Origin: Pedosphaera sp.
GTDB taxonomy: Bacteria > Verrucomicrobiota > Verrucomicrobiia > Limisphaerales > UBA9464
Direction of reading: 5' to 3'
Assembly: GCA_009695405.1 (NCBI GenBank)
Contig: SIAZ01000063.1
Location: 1-14,914, forward strand
DNA: 14,914 nucleotides
Part shown: piece by piece, positions 1 through 7,400 of the stretch
How the letters are laid out: every line of letters begins with the position of its first letter
Position numbering within the stretch: the stretch's first letter is position 1
The notes under the pieces: model-generated
Told to the model about the DNA's origin: nothing
What the model saw: the letters and a program-made list of their open reading frames with translations, nothing else
Database searches by the model: none
Position numbers and translations under genes: made by a program

Positions 1-101
1 CCGAAATCTTCGACTACATTGAAATCTTCTATAACCGCCAGCGCCGTCACACCTCCCTCCGAGGCCTTTCACCCGCTCAGTTCGAACTCAAAAATAACTA
101 A
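1..101 (+). CDS. IS3-family transposase OrfB, C-terminal fragment
   Basis: The frame is open from the window edge (first full codon at 3) to a TAA at 99-101. It encodes the last 32 residues of an rve-type integrase/transposase, with the motif YNRQRRHTSL followed by GLSPAQFE. This is the typical ending of IS3/IS150-type OrfB proteins, just after the catalytic DDE domain. The catalytic residues lie outside the window, so activity cannot be judged. The gene is cut by the window edge, not visibly broken. Confidence 0.85.
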   Translation, partial: EIFDYIEIFYNRQRRHTSLRGLSPAQFELKNN

Positions 102-145
102 CCAATAACTCCCTTTTCTCTGTCCGTTTTATCGAAGCAGGCCCA
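1..145 (+). mobile_element. Right end of an IS3-family insertion sequence (partial)
   Basis: Only the 3' end of the element lies in the window: the last 32 transposase codons, 19 bases of spacer, then a probable right terminal repeat at 121-145. Read on the opposite strand, that repeat begins TGGGCCTGC and ends ACGGACA. This is the usual form of an IS3-family end, with TG...CA termini. The exact boundary at 145 is inferred from that pattern, since the left end and any target duplication are not visible. Confidence 0.65.
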
Positions 146-434
146 GATCCCCATCTATTGATTGCACAAGGGGTCCCTTCCCTCCTTGCTAAAGTTCCCG
201 AATTTAACGCGACACCTCCCGTCAATGCACGAGCAACATTCAACGCAAATCCATCTTATTCACTTGCTACTTTTGTGGTCGAATAGGTGAGAACTGATTC
301 AAAATAAAAAAATCTGGAAGTCAAACTGGCGATAGATTGACAAAAACACCTCTCCTCTTTCTTCGGCTTATCCATCAACCCAATGCAAGACAGACTTGCC
401 TGATCAGCCGACTCGGTCAGGTTTCCCGCGTCGC
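102..434. other. Intergenic region between the IS end and the secreted-protein gene
   Basis: These 333 bases hold the IS terminal repeat (121-145) and then sequence in which I see no gene, RNA or strong promoter. The part from 286 to 350 is A-rich. A perfect TTGACA lies at 337-342, but nothing resembling a -10 box follows at 16-18 bases. The promoter of the downstream gene should be here but cannot be placed with confidence. Confidence 0.5.
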
Positions 435-2291
435 ATGAACTTCCGAAGACACTTTCACCTCCTGATTTGGTCCATCATCGGGATGAGGGCACTCGCAGAC
501 CTCCCCGCCCCAGCATTGCTACTTCCCGAGGACACGCTTGCTGCCTTGAGTTTACCCAACGCTACAGCGGCTCGAACCAATTTCGAGGCATCCAATATGG
601 GGCGCCTTTGGAACGATGTCTCAATGCTTCCCTTTCGCACTCAATTCGAGACGGGCTTTCGCACTCAATTTGCAACACCGTTTGAAAAAGAATCGGGCCT
701 TGATCTAACGCTACTTTTGGGTCTAGCCCGAGGCCAGATCACCTTAGCTCTTCTCAAAGATGGGTGGAAATCTGGGGGCGATAACTCACCCGGGCCAGCG
801 TGGGTTCTCGTCTTCGATACAGGGGATCAAACCCCGAAGCTCAGCGAGATTCTCGCCACGACACGTCAACGGATTGCCACAAATAGCACTCTAACTCCAA
901 AGCCCTTTAAGATTGGCGACGCCTCATTTACATCAATGACACTCAGTTTACAGAGCGCCGTGGTCGCTGAGCCGAATCGCACCCCGAAAGGGGCACCCAA
1001 CGTCGCCGATATGGATTCGAACCCTATCCAAATCTCCTTTGGGCAGGTGGGCACAGCCTTCTTTGCGGGCAGTTCTCCCGAGGCACTCCGCCGGATTGTA
1101 GTCCGCGCCACCAGTACCAACCTCCCTTCCGGCTTGCAGTCGAAACCTTACTTTAAGTCGGTCGAAGGCGATGCATTCAAAGAGGCGGCAGCTTGGGTCT
1201 ATTTGGATGTATCGGCTTTTTACGAACAAATGGTCCCTGAACTTAGCTCGGTATTCGGGATGTTAACATTGCTCGATGCCGACCCAGCCAAAGTTGTACC
1301 GGCTACCGGTTTGGCTTCGATTAAAGCAATGGGCGTAGCCATCCATCACTCGCCGCAAGGTTTGGTTTCGGTCTTACGTATTATTGCCCCTGCCAATGAG
1401 CGGACCGGTGTTACCAAACTCTTTGAAACTCGTTCTTTGGAAGCATCGCCGCCGCCCAATATACCAGCTATTGCCACTTCTTTTCTGCGGTGGCGTATCG
1501 ATGGGAAAGCCGGTTGGAAAGCCCTCGACGACGCTCTAAAACGAATCTCTCCTCAAGTTTCTAGTATCGCTCAACTCACCCTCGAGTCTGCTGGACAAGC
1601 TTTCGATTCAAATTTCAACCTTCAACGGGATTTGGCGAACAATCTTGGGGATGACTTTATCTCCTTCACACTGCCTGTGCGCGGGACAAACCTCGCTCAA
1701 CCCGCCAAACCGGTGCCGGTTCAGTTGATCAGTTCTTCGAACCCTGATCGGTTGATTGTAGGTTGGAAAGCCATGGAAGCTTTAATCCATATGCAATCGG
1801 GCGCTCTCCAGTTCTCAGAGCGTACAGGTCCCAAGAATCAGAAAATTCTAGTCGCAAAAACAACTGCAAATGAAGGGGGGAAAACCGTATTTAATCTCGC
1901 TACAAATGGGACCTATATCGTTGTTGCCGAGACCCCAGAAGCCCTTGATCTCTACCTCACTGGATCAACCAATACGCTCGCTAACTTACCCGATTTGGCC
2001 GCAGCTAGCGCTCTATCCGGAGGTACCACCAACGGCGTTTTCGGATTGTATAACAGTCGAGAGGAGATGCGCGGAACTTGGGAAGCTCTGAGAACGGATC
2101 GAGGCATCGACACTTTGATGCCGGTTGGCACTACAAGTCTCGATGCCATGCGTGCCATCGAAAGCTGGGCGGATTTCAAGCGTTTGCCTGCTTTCGATCA
2201 GATAGCTCGATTCTGGACCGCGGGTGCGATGTCAGGCGGTTCGGATGCCGGCGGATTCTTTTTTCGTTGGGTGACACTCAAAGCCAATTGA
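435..2291 (+). CDS. Secreted protein of unknown function (618 aa)
   Basis: I do not recognise a defined function. The ATG at 435 is chosen because it gives a good signal peptide: RR near the N-terminus, a hydrophobic stretch at about residues 7-17, and a likely cleavage site after ALA at 19-21. A TTG at 396 would add 13 residues ahead of the signal. The mature protein is a mix of predicted alpha and beta segments, with no membrane spans after the signal and no obvious catalytic motif. Its composition and layout resemble large exported DUF3352-like proteins of PVC bacteria, but that placement is a guess. An 8-residue tandem duplication lies near residues 66-82. The gene reads toward proS with a 119-base gap. 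No good ribosome binding site is visible at either candidate start. Confidence 0.75.
   Translation: MNFRRHFHLLIWSIIGMRALADLPAPALLLPEDTLAALSLPNATAARTNFEASNMGRLWNDVSMLPFRTQFETGFRTQFATPFEKESGLDLTLLLGLARGQITLALLKDGWKSGGDNSPGPAWVLVFDTGDQTPKLSEILATTRQRIATNSTLTPKPFKIGDASFTSMTLSLQSAVVAEPNRTPKGAPNVADMDSNPIQISFGQVGTAFFAGSSPEALRRIVVRATSTNLPSGLQSKPYFKSVEGDAFKEAAAWVYLDVSAFYEQMVPELSSVFGMLTLLDADPAKVVPATGLASIKAMGVAIHHSPQGLVSVLRIIAPANERTGVTKLFETRSLEASPPPNIPAIATSFLRWRIDGKAGWKALDDALKRISPQVSSIAQLTLESAGQAFDSNFNLQRDLANNLGDDFISFTLPVRGTNLAQPAKPVPVQLISSSNPDRLIVGWKAMEALIHMQSGALQFSERTGPKNQKILVAKTTANEGGKTVFNLATNGTYIVVAETPEALDLYLTGSTNTLANLPDLAAASALSGGTTNGVFGLYNSREEMRGTWEALRTDRGIDTLMPVGTTSLDAMRAIESWADFKRLPAFDQIARFWTAGAMSGGSDAGGFFFRWVTLKAN
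632..679 (+). repeat. Two tandem 24-base units inside the secreted-protein gene
   Basis: Two adjacent 24-base units (632-655 and 656-679) share an identical first 15 bases, CTTTCGCACTCAATT. They encode FRTQFETG then FRTQFATP, so the repeat stays in frame and duplicates eight residues. The divergence after base 15 suggests it is not very recent. Confidence 0.7.
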
Positions 2292-2410
2292 TCGGTCCTT
2301 TTACTTTTTTAAGCAAACACTGAGGAGTTTCTCTGGCGTCTAAGCCTCACTCTCGCTATCGAAACCGTGTCGGATGCGGAACTCCCGCAAAACCGTAACC
2401 GAATATTCCC

Positions 2411-4156
2411 ATGCTCTGGTCCCAGACCTTCATTCCCACTCTCAAAGAAACGCCCTCCGACGCCGAGATCGTTTCGCATCAACTCCTACTCCGGGCCGGC
2501 CTCATCCGGAAACTGACCGGTGGTCTTTATACTTTCCTCCCCATGGGGCTGAGGACCCTTCGCAAGATTGAACAAATCATTCGCGAAGAAATGAACCGCG
2601 CCGGTGGAATCGAAGTTCTAATGCCAGCTTTGCAACCTCCTGAAATCTGGCAACAGTCGGGCCGCTACGAGACCGCTTCCGGCGTTCTTTTCAAAGTCCG
2701 CGATTCGGCAAAAAAAGAATGGGTCCTCGGCCCCACTCACGAGGAGGTCATCACCACTCTTGCCGCTTCAGAAATTAATTCCTATCGGCAACTCCCAAAA
2801 AACTTCTACCAGATTCAAACCAAGTTTCGTGACGAGATCCGTCCGCGCTTTGGTCTAATGCGTGCCAAGGAATTTCTAATGAAAGATGCTTACTCCTTTG
2901 ACACGTCGGATGAAGGAGCAATGGCCAGTTACAAACGGATGTACGACGCCTATACACGGATCTTCACCCGTTGCGGACTCCAAGCTTTCCCAGTTGAGGC
3001 CGATACGGGAGTTATTGGCGGCAATTACTCCCACGAATTTATGGTTCCCGCCGAGACCGGCGAAAACGATGTCGCTTACTGCGAGGCGTGCCATTATGCC
3101 GCCAATATAGAAAAGGCGATCAGCGGCTTACCCAAAACCGCGGCGAGGGATCTTGGTCCCGAACCTGAACAGTTCCCCACCCCAGGCGCGATTACCATTG
3201 AGTCTCTCGCGAAAGCTCCGTTTGGAATCCCCGCAAATCGTCAAATCAAGACTCTCGTATACATTGCGGACGGGCAACCAGTGCTCATCCTCATTCGAGG
3301 CTATGATCAACTCAACGAGTCCAAATTTATGGCTCGGACGGGCGCAATCGAGGCACGCCCAGCTGATGTCAAAAACCCCACTGATCTTGTTCACTTTACC
3401 ACATTAGGAGCCTTGCCTGGTTCACTTGGGGCGGTCCGCTCTGTACCCCTCACTTGGAAGGTCTTTGCCGATGAACGTCTTCGCGGGGCAAACGAGATGA
3501 CCACTGGCGCCAATAGCGATGGATTCCATCTTCGCAATGTCTCGATCGAACGGGATATCCGCGTCTCAGACTGGTTTGATCTCCGAACAGTTCGGGCCGG
3601 CGAGCCGTGTGCAAAATGTGCCAAGCCCCTTAAGATTCGCCGTGCAATAGAAGTAGGCCATGTCTTTAAGCTCGGCACAAAGTACTCCGAGAAACTCAAT
3701 GCTACCTTTGTCGCCGAAGATGGATCGCCTCATCCTGCGGTCATGGGCTGCTACGGCATCGGCGTCTCTCGAACTCTCCAAGCGATCATTGAGCAGTCCA
3801 ACGATAAAGACGGCATCATCTGGCCTCTTTCGGTGGCCCCATACCATGTTTGTATCACGCCTCTTAACTACAGCCCAGAGGGACAACCGATGACCCTCGG
3901 GCTTCAACTCCTCGCCGAACTGACCGCTGCGGGTATTGAAGTTATTCTTGATGACCGAGACGAGCGTCCGGGCGTGAAGTTTAAAGATAGCGAGTTGGTC
4001 GGCTTCCCTCTACGAGTCAATCTGGGTGAAAAATCTTTAGCTAAGGGTGAAGTCGAACTCAAGCCTCGAACGGGTCCTGTCAAGTGTGTTCCGATCGCTG
4101 AAGCCGCTGCTGAAGTCATCGCTTGGTTCCACACCGAAAAAGCGCACTACGTTTAA
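2411..4156 (+). CDS. proS: Prolyl-tRNA synthetase (bacterial type, with editing domain)
   Basis: This enzyme charges tRNA-Pro with proline in the cytoplasm. At 581 residues it has the usual length of bacterial-type ProRS. The class II catalytic core is clear: the N-terminal LLRAGLIRKLTGGLY segment (26-40), PTHEE (108-112), motif 2 with FRDEIRPRFGLMRAKEF (139-155), and motif 3 around GCYGIGVSR (446-454). The editing insertion lies at about 225-395 and contains the GYDQLNESK segment (297-305). The anticodon-binding domain runs from about 470 to the end and includes DDRDERPGVKFKDSEL. Two CxxC pairs (Cys224/227 and Cys400/403) bracket the editing insertion and could bind a metal. The ATG at 2411 fits the family N-terminus, but no Shine-Dalgarno precedes it. 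A hairpin terminator follows at 4195-4242. Confidence 0.97.
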   Translation: MLWSQTFIPTLKETPSDAEIVSHQLLLRAGLIRKLTGGLYTFLPMGLRTLRKIEQIIREEMNRAGGIEVLMPALQPPEIWQQSGRYETASGVLFKVRDSAKKEWVLGPTHEEVITTLAASEINSYRQLPKNFYQIQTKFRDEIRPRFGLMRAKEFLMKDAYSFDTSDEGAMASYKRMYDAYTRIFTRCGLQAFPVEADTGVIGGNYSHEFMVPAETGENDVAYCEACHYAANIEKAISGLPKTAARDLGPEPEQFPTPGAITIESLAKAPFGIPANRQIKTLVYIADGQPVLILIRGYDQLNESKFMARTGAIEARPADVKNPTDLVHFTTLGALPGSLGAVRSVPLTWKVFADERLRGANEMTTGANSDGFHLRNVSIERDIRVSDWFDLRTVRAGEPCAKCAKPLKIRRAIEVGHVFKLGTKYSEKLNATFVAEDGSPHPAVMGCYGIGVSRTLQAIIEQSNDKDGIIWPLSVAPYHVCITPLNYSPEGQPMTLGLQLLAELTAAGIEVILDDRDERPGVKFKDSELVGFPLRVNLGEKSLAKGEVELKPRTGPVKCVPIAEAAAEVIAWFHTEKAHYV

Positions 4157-4194
4157 GCCTCAGTCCAGCAGTTGATCGCATCGATCCCAATTAA

Positions 4195-4242
4195 ACGCCT
4201 CCACTCCGCCGAAATCGGGATGGAGGCGTCGCCCGTTTTTTT
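4195..4242 (+). terminator. Rho-independent terminator of proS
   Basis: The arms ACGCCTCCA (4195-4203) and TGGAGGCGT (4221-4229) pair perfectly over nine bases. After one mismatch, four further pairs continue the stem (4205-4208 with 4216-4219), leaving a 7-base loop. A run of seven T follows at 4236-4242. It sits 38 bases past the proS stop, between convergent genes. On the minus strand the stem is followed only by TTTAATT, so it may also end tatD transcription weakly. Confidence 0.85.
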
Positions 4243-4284
4243 CGAAAAGCCCCTAATCCCATCCAAGCCTTCAAAATTAATCGA

Positions 4285-5094
4285 TCACTCCAGTCGCGGG
4301 AAAAATAATCGAGCTGTCCGACAGGTATCCAAAGAGAGAGCCTCCACGGTTTCGGACCTTACCGCGGCCATCATTGGGGCCATTCCAGCAATGTAGGCGG
4401 GTTCACACCTCTTCCCTCGATGCGGCATAGGAGCCAAAAAGGGACAATCTGTCTCCAGCATAAAACTTCCTGCTGCCGCAGCGGCAATGGATGCACGGAC
4501 ATTTTCTCCATTCTTAAAGGTCGCGATTCCAGTAAAGCTCACCAGTGATCCTAAAGCCGTCACCTCCCTCATTTCCTCCACGCTTCCCACCCAACAATGA
4601 AAAACTCCTCGAACCCGATAAGCATAGGACCGAAAAACATCCATTGTTGGGTTAAATGAATCACGAGTGTGAATAATTACATTTAATCCAGCGACGCTTG
4701 CCACCTCCAACTGCTGACGAAACAGCGAATGCTGGCGTCTCCGATTTATAGCCTCTAACTCTGGGTCAGGCACGGAATCTGAGGGACGTCGAAAAAAATC
4801 GAGACCGATTTCTCCGATCGCCACCACTTTTGGATGAGAAGCTAGGTGCAAGAGTGCTTCACGGATTTCCTCAGGTGATTCGTCGACATGCCCTGGATGC
4901 ACACCAACAGCAGCATAAACGGAAGGAAACCGAGCAGCGATCTCGATTGCCCGAGCACTTTTTTCAAGGGTGGTACCAATGGTAATGATCCGTGAAATAC
5001 CGGCAGCGGTTGCTCGCTCTACGACCTCAGAGATATCCGCATCAAAGTCCTTAAAATCAAGATGCGCATGGGTATCATAAAACTGGCTGATCAC
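4285..5094 (-). CDS. tatD: TatD-family metal-dependent hydrolase / DNase
   Basis: This is a cytoplasmic TIM-barrel metallohydrolase of the TatD family, whose members act as Mg-dependent DNases. At 269 residues it has normal length. The metal ligands are in place: DTHAHLD (His9, His11), GEIGLDF (Glu95), IHTRDS (His142), FHCW (His166) and ETDCPFLAP (Asp216). The fifth motif reads FHCWVGS where many relatives have FHCFSGS. The start is a GTG at 5092-5094, fixed by the invariant DTHAHLD a few codons later; no ATG is better placed. A 31-codon open frame upstream ends in a GTGA overlap with this start. The gene is the last of the minus-strand block and converges on proS. The exact cellular substrate cannot be read from the sequence. 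Confidence 0.93.
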   Translation of the reverse strand: MISQFYDTHAHLDFKDFDADISEVVERATAAGISRIITIGTTLEKSARAIEIAARFPSVYAAVGVHPGHVDESPEEIREALLHLASHPKVVAIGEIGLDFFRRPSDSVPDPELEAINRRRQHSLFRQQLEVASVAGLNVIIHTRDSFNPTMDVFRSYAYRVRGVFHCWVGSVEEMREVTALGSLVSFTGIATFKNGENVRASIAAAAAGSFMLETDCPFLAPMPHRGKRCEPAYIAGMAPMMAAVRSETVEALSLDTCRTARLFFPRLE

Positions 5095-5186
5095 GGGAGG
5101 GAATCCTGACCACCGAATGATCGCAGATCAATTCGATCTTCCAAAAGAGGCGTTCTGTCACGGTTGAGATCGAAACAAAGGATCAC
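5091..5186 (-). other. Possible 31-codon upstream ORF overlapping the tatD start
   Basis: A GTG at 5184-5186 opens a frame of 31 codons whose TGA (5091-5093) overlaps the GTG start of tatD as GTGA. The predicted peptide begins MILCFDLNRDRTPLLEDRI. I do not recognise it. It could be a short leader whose translation couples to tatD, a remnant of a lost gene, or chance. No strong Shine-Dalgarno sits at the right distance. Confidence 0.25.
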
Positions 5187-5239
5187 CTCGATTCCAAAAA
5201 AAGCGCCGAGTCAGAGTCGGTTTTCGATTACGCCTCCTT

Positions 5240-5270
5240 ATTATAATGAAGAGCTTGGACTGAAGTCTAA
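5240..5270 (-). promoter_or_regulatory. Candidate sigma-70 promoter for tatD
   Basis: On the minus strand a perfect TATAAT (5245-5240) is preceded by TTAGAC (5270-5265) at a 19-base spacing, longer than ideal. The -35 overlaps the yggU stop codon. Transcription from here would give tatD a leader of roughly 140 bases. The -10 is followed at once by AAGGAGG (5239-5233), a perfect Shine-Dalgarno with no start codon at a useful distance. Confidence 0.3.
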
Positions 5271-5572
5271 ATTTGAGACGATTTAACGCCCAATCGAAGT
5301 TCCACCTCAGCCAATGAAATTCCAGTGAGAGAAACTGTCTTACGAGAATGGGTTGCCCCACGAATCAGACCCACCTGACCACGGGGTACGGCGAGTTTCT
5401 CTGCAAGAAAATCAAGCACTGCTTGGTTGGCTGCTGAATCCACCGGAGGCGCCGTCACTCGCAAACGCAACTCCGGACCCTCTCGGGAGGCTATCTCAGT
5501 TCGTGAAGCGCGTGGCACGACTTTTAGGAAAATCAAAACTCTCCCAGATGATTCCTTTAAACACCCACTCAC
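5267..5572 (-). CDS. yggU: YggU / DUF167 (UPF0235) family protein
   Basis: This small soluble protein of 101 residues belongs to the DUF167 family, whose biochemical role is unknown. The family core is clear: KVVPRASRTEI (17-27), LRLRVTAPPVDSAANQAVLDFLA (35-57), and GQVGLIRGATHSRKTV (65-80). The start is a GTG at 5570-5572 that overlaps the stop of the preceding membrane-protein gene as GTGA, which suggests translational coupling. A YggT-like gene directly upstream repeats the yggT-yggU pairing seen in many bacteria and supports both calls. Confidence 0.88.
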   Translation of the reverse strand: MSGCLKESSGRVLIFLKVVPRASRTEIASREGPELRLRVTAPPVDSAANQAVLDFLAEKLAVPRGQVGLIRGATHSRKTVSLTGISLAEVELRLGVKSSQI

Positions 5573-6405
5573 AAGGGCAGGCGTTGAAAAAGTTGAGGTA
5601 GAAATCCCTCAAGGAAAAAAGCGAACCCCCAAAAAATGCCTGCAACAACCAAGGGAGCAAAATCAATCAGGCCCAACCTTAATGGTATCCAACGACAGAG
5701 CGCCCCGCCTGTTTCGTAGGCATAATCCCAGAGTGGGAAACTTCCCAAATAAACGTGATCCAAGAGAAAGCGCAGAAAACATAAAGCCACCACCGGCCAT
5801 TTTATGAGGGGAAGTAATCCTAAAGCAACGACCACCGCTTGCTGAAGGCGATGCGTCGTCGATTGAATGGGCGGTAGCAAAGCCGCATCAACCAACCACC
5901 CCGCTCCCAACATCCAGAGGCATCCTGCTAGAATCAAAAAGGGGAAACAGGCCAAGGGGACAGGCCAGCGCCCAGCCATTCCCAGCTCCGAGCGTAGACA
6001 GAGGGTCAGCGGATCAGGCTCTTTATCGTTTCGACGTAAGCCAGCAAAAAAACCAAAACTCACATAGACGATCAAAACGATTTCCAGCCAACTCAGAAAA
6101 GAATAAGCCAACATCCGCCCGAAAAAATCGCTGCGAAAACTGACAGCGACGGCTCCACTCGACCAAATAGCTGCCTCAGCAAACTGTTGAGGAAACCAAT
6201 AGTGGAATAGTGCCCTCCCCACGAGGAGCAAGAACAACGACAGCGGAAAAGCCCACCGTCGAACCCCTCCCTTGCGACCCAGCGATTTCAGATTTGATGC
6301 CAAGGTTAGTGCCGGTTTTCTCGACACTGGGATAACCCCAAATTGACGTGTGCCCAGCCAAAGCAGAATGCCAGCAAAATTAACAATCCAGTCGAGCCAT
6401 TTCAT
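5569..6405 (-). CDS. YggT-like integral membrane protein
   Basis: The product is 278 residues with about six hydrophobic spans, near 4-20, 51-70, 95-122, 148-172, 192-214 and 248-268. The C-terminal third resembles YggT: LLDHVYLGSFP (214-224) followed by RWIPLRLGLIDFAPLVV (238-254), like the DFxP segment of that family. The length suggests two YggT units in tandem, with the N-terminal one more diverged. Family members are implicated in membrane or cell-division related functions, but no mechanism is established. I chose the ATG at 6405; a TTG at 6426 with AGAG six bases upstream would add seven residues. The gene follows sucD closely and overlaps yggU by 4 bases. Confidence 0.7.
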   Translation of the reverse strand: MKWLDWIVNFAGILLWLGTRQFGVIPVSRKPALTLASNLKSLGRKGGVRRWAFPLSLFLLLVGRALFHYWFPQQFAEAAIWSSGAVAVSFRSDFFGRMLAYSFLSWLEIVLIVYVSFGFFAGLRRNDKEPDPLTLCLRSELGMAGRWPVPLACFPFLILAGCLWMLGAGWLVDAALLPPIQSTTHRLQQAVVVALGLLPLIKWPVVALCFLRFLLDHVYLGSFPLWDYAYETGGALCRWIPLRLGLIDFAPLVVAGIFWGFAFFLEGFLPQLFQRLPL

Positions 6406-6448
6406 TGCAAGGGCTCGACCGGACAAAATTCTCTTGCCGGGACTGGGA

Positions 6449-7351
6449 TCATTTCATCAAACGCAACAAGGTGTCCGCCATTTCACTCGGTGTTGCGGCA
6501 ACTCCAATGCCTGCTGCACGAAAAGCATCAAACTTCGCTTGAGCGGTCCCTTTACCCCCACTCACAATGGCTCCAGCATGCCCCATTCGCCGTCCGGGAG
6601 GTGCCGTAGCTCCAGCTATGAAACCAGCAACCGGCTTGGTGCCGTGTAGTGCGATCCATTCCGCAGCTTCTTCCTCAGCTGCACCCCCAATTTCCCCAAT
6701 CATAATAATCCCATGAGTCTCTGGGTCCGCCATGAATAGCTTGATCACATCCAAATGCGAGGTTCCGTTCACTGGATCGCCCCCAATACCGACACAGGTC
6801 GATTGACCCACCCCACGACAGGTCAATTGGAACACAGCCTCATAAGTCAAAGTACCCGAGCGACTCACCACTCCGATATTTCCTTTCTTATGAATGTAAC
6901 CGGGCGCAATACCGATCCGGCAACCCCCATGGGAATCTTTACCTTCGCCCGGTGTTACTATTCCAGGACAATTCGGCCCAATGAGTCGTGTCCGCAATCC
7001 GCTCATCGCCCGCTTTACTCGGACCATATCGTTCACTGGAATGCCCTCGGTGATCGTCACCACAAGGTCCAATCCCGCATCGACCCCTTCGAGGATGGCA
7101 TCCGCAGCAAAGGGAGGAGGAACAAACACCGCACTGGTCGTGGCACCTGTGGCTTTTACGGCTTCCTCAACCGTATCAAAAATGGGAACTCGAACTCCCT
7201 TGTGCTCAAATATCTGCCCGCCTTTTCCAGGGGTAACACCGGCCACGACCTGTGTGCCGTACTCGATGGAAAGTGGGGTGTGACGGGCACCGAACGAACC
7301 GGTGATGCCCTGAATAAGAATCTTGGTTTGCGGAGTAACGAAAATAGACAT
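6449..7351 (-). CDS. sucD: Succinyl-CoA ligase (ADP/GDP-forming), alpha subunit
   Basis: With SucC this subunit converts succinyl-CoA to succinate and conserves the energy as ATP or GTP in the TCA cycle. The 300-residue protein has an N-terminal CoA-binding Rossmann domain (ILIQGITGSFG at 11-21, GVTPGKGG at 38-45) and a ligase domain. The phosphohistidine is His258 in GRRMGHAGAIVSGGKGTA. GPNCPG (125-130) and SRSGTLTYE (163-171) are also intact. An insertion of about seven residues (GKDSHGG, 137-143) lies between TPGE and CRIGIAP, where E. coli SucD reads TPGECKIGI. The start is ATG, without a Shine-Dalgarno, 49 bases after sucC. Confidence 0.97.
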   Translation of the reverse strand: MSIFVTPQTKILIQGITGSFGARHTPLSIEYGTQVVAGVTPGKGGQIFEHKGVRVPIFDTVEEAVKATGATTSAVFVPPPFAADAILEGVDAGLDLVVTITEGIPVNDMVRVKRAMSGLRTRLIGPNCPGIVTPGEGKDSHGGCRIGIAPGYIHKKGNIGVVSRSGTLTYEAVFQLTCRGVGQSTCVGIGGDPVNGTSHLDVIKLFMADPETHGIIMIGEIGGAAEEEAAEWIALHGTKPVAGFIAGATAPPGRRMGHAGAIVSGGKGTAQAKFDAFRAAGIGVAATPSEMADTLLRLMK

Positions 7352-7400
7352 GTCAGTTAAAAAATGAGAAATCGGTGTTGGAGGGGGCAGACTTGGTAGT

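Noticed and set aside
337..342. Perfect TTGACA upstream of the secreted-protein gene
   Set aside because: No -10-like hexamer follows at 16-18 bases, so I do not call a promoter.
396..434. TTG start for the secreted protein 13 codons upstream
   Set aside because: It would place a charged extension before the signal peptide and has no ribosome binding site; the ATG at 435 is better.
5203..5226. CCGA...TCGG hairpin next to a T-run downstream of yggU (minus strand)
   Set aside because: The stem is only four base pairs, too weak to call a terminator despite the seven-T run.
6755..7360. 201-codon open frame on the plus strand
   Set aside because: It lies wholly antisense to sucD, which has full family motifs, and its product resembles nothing.
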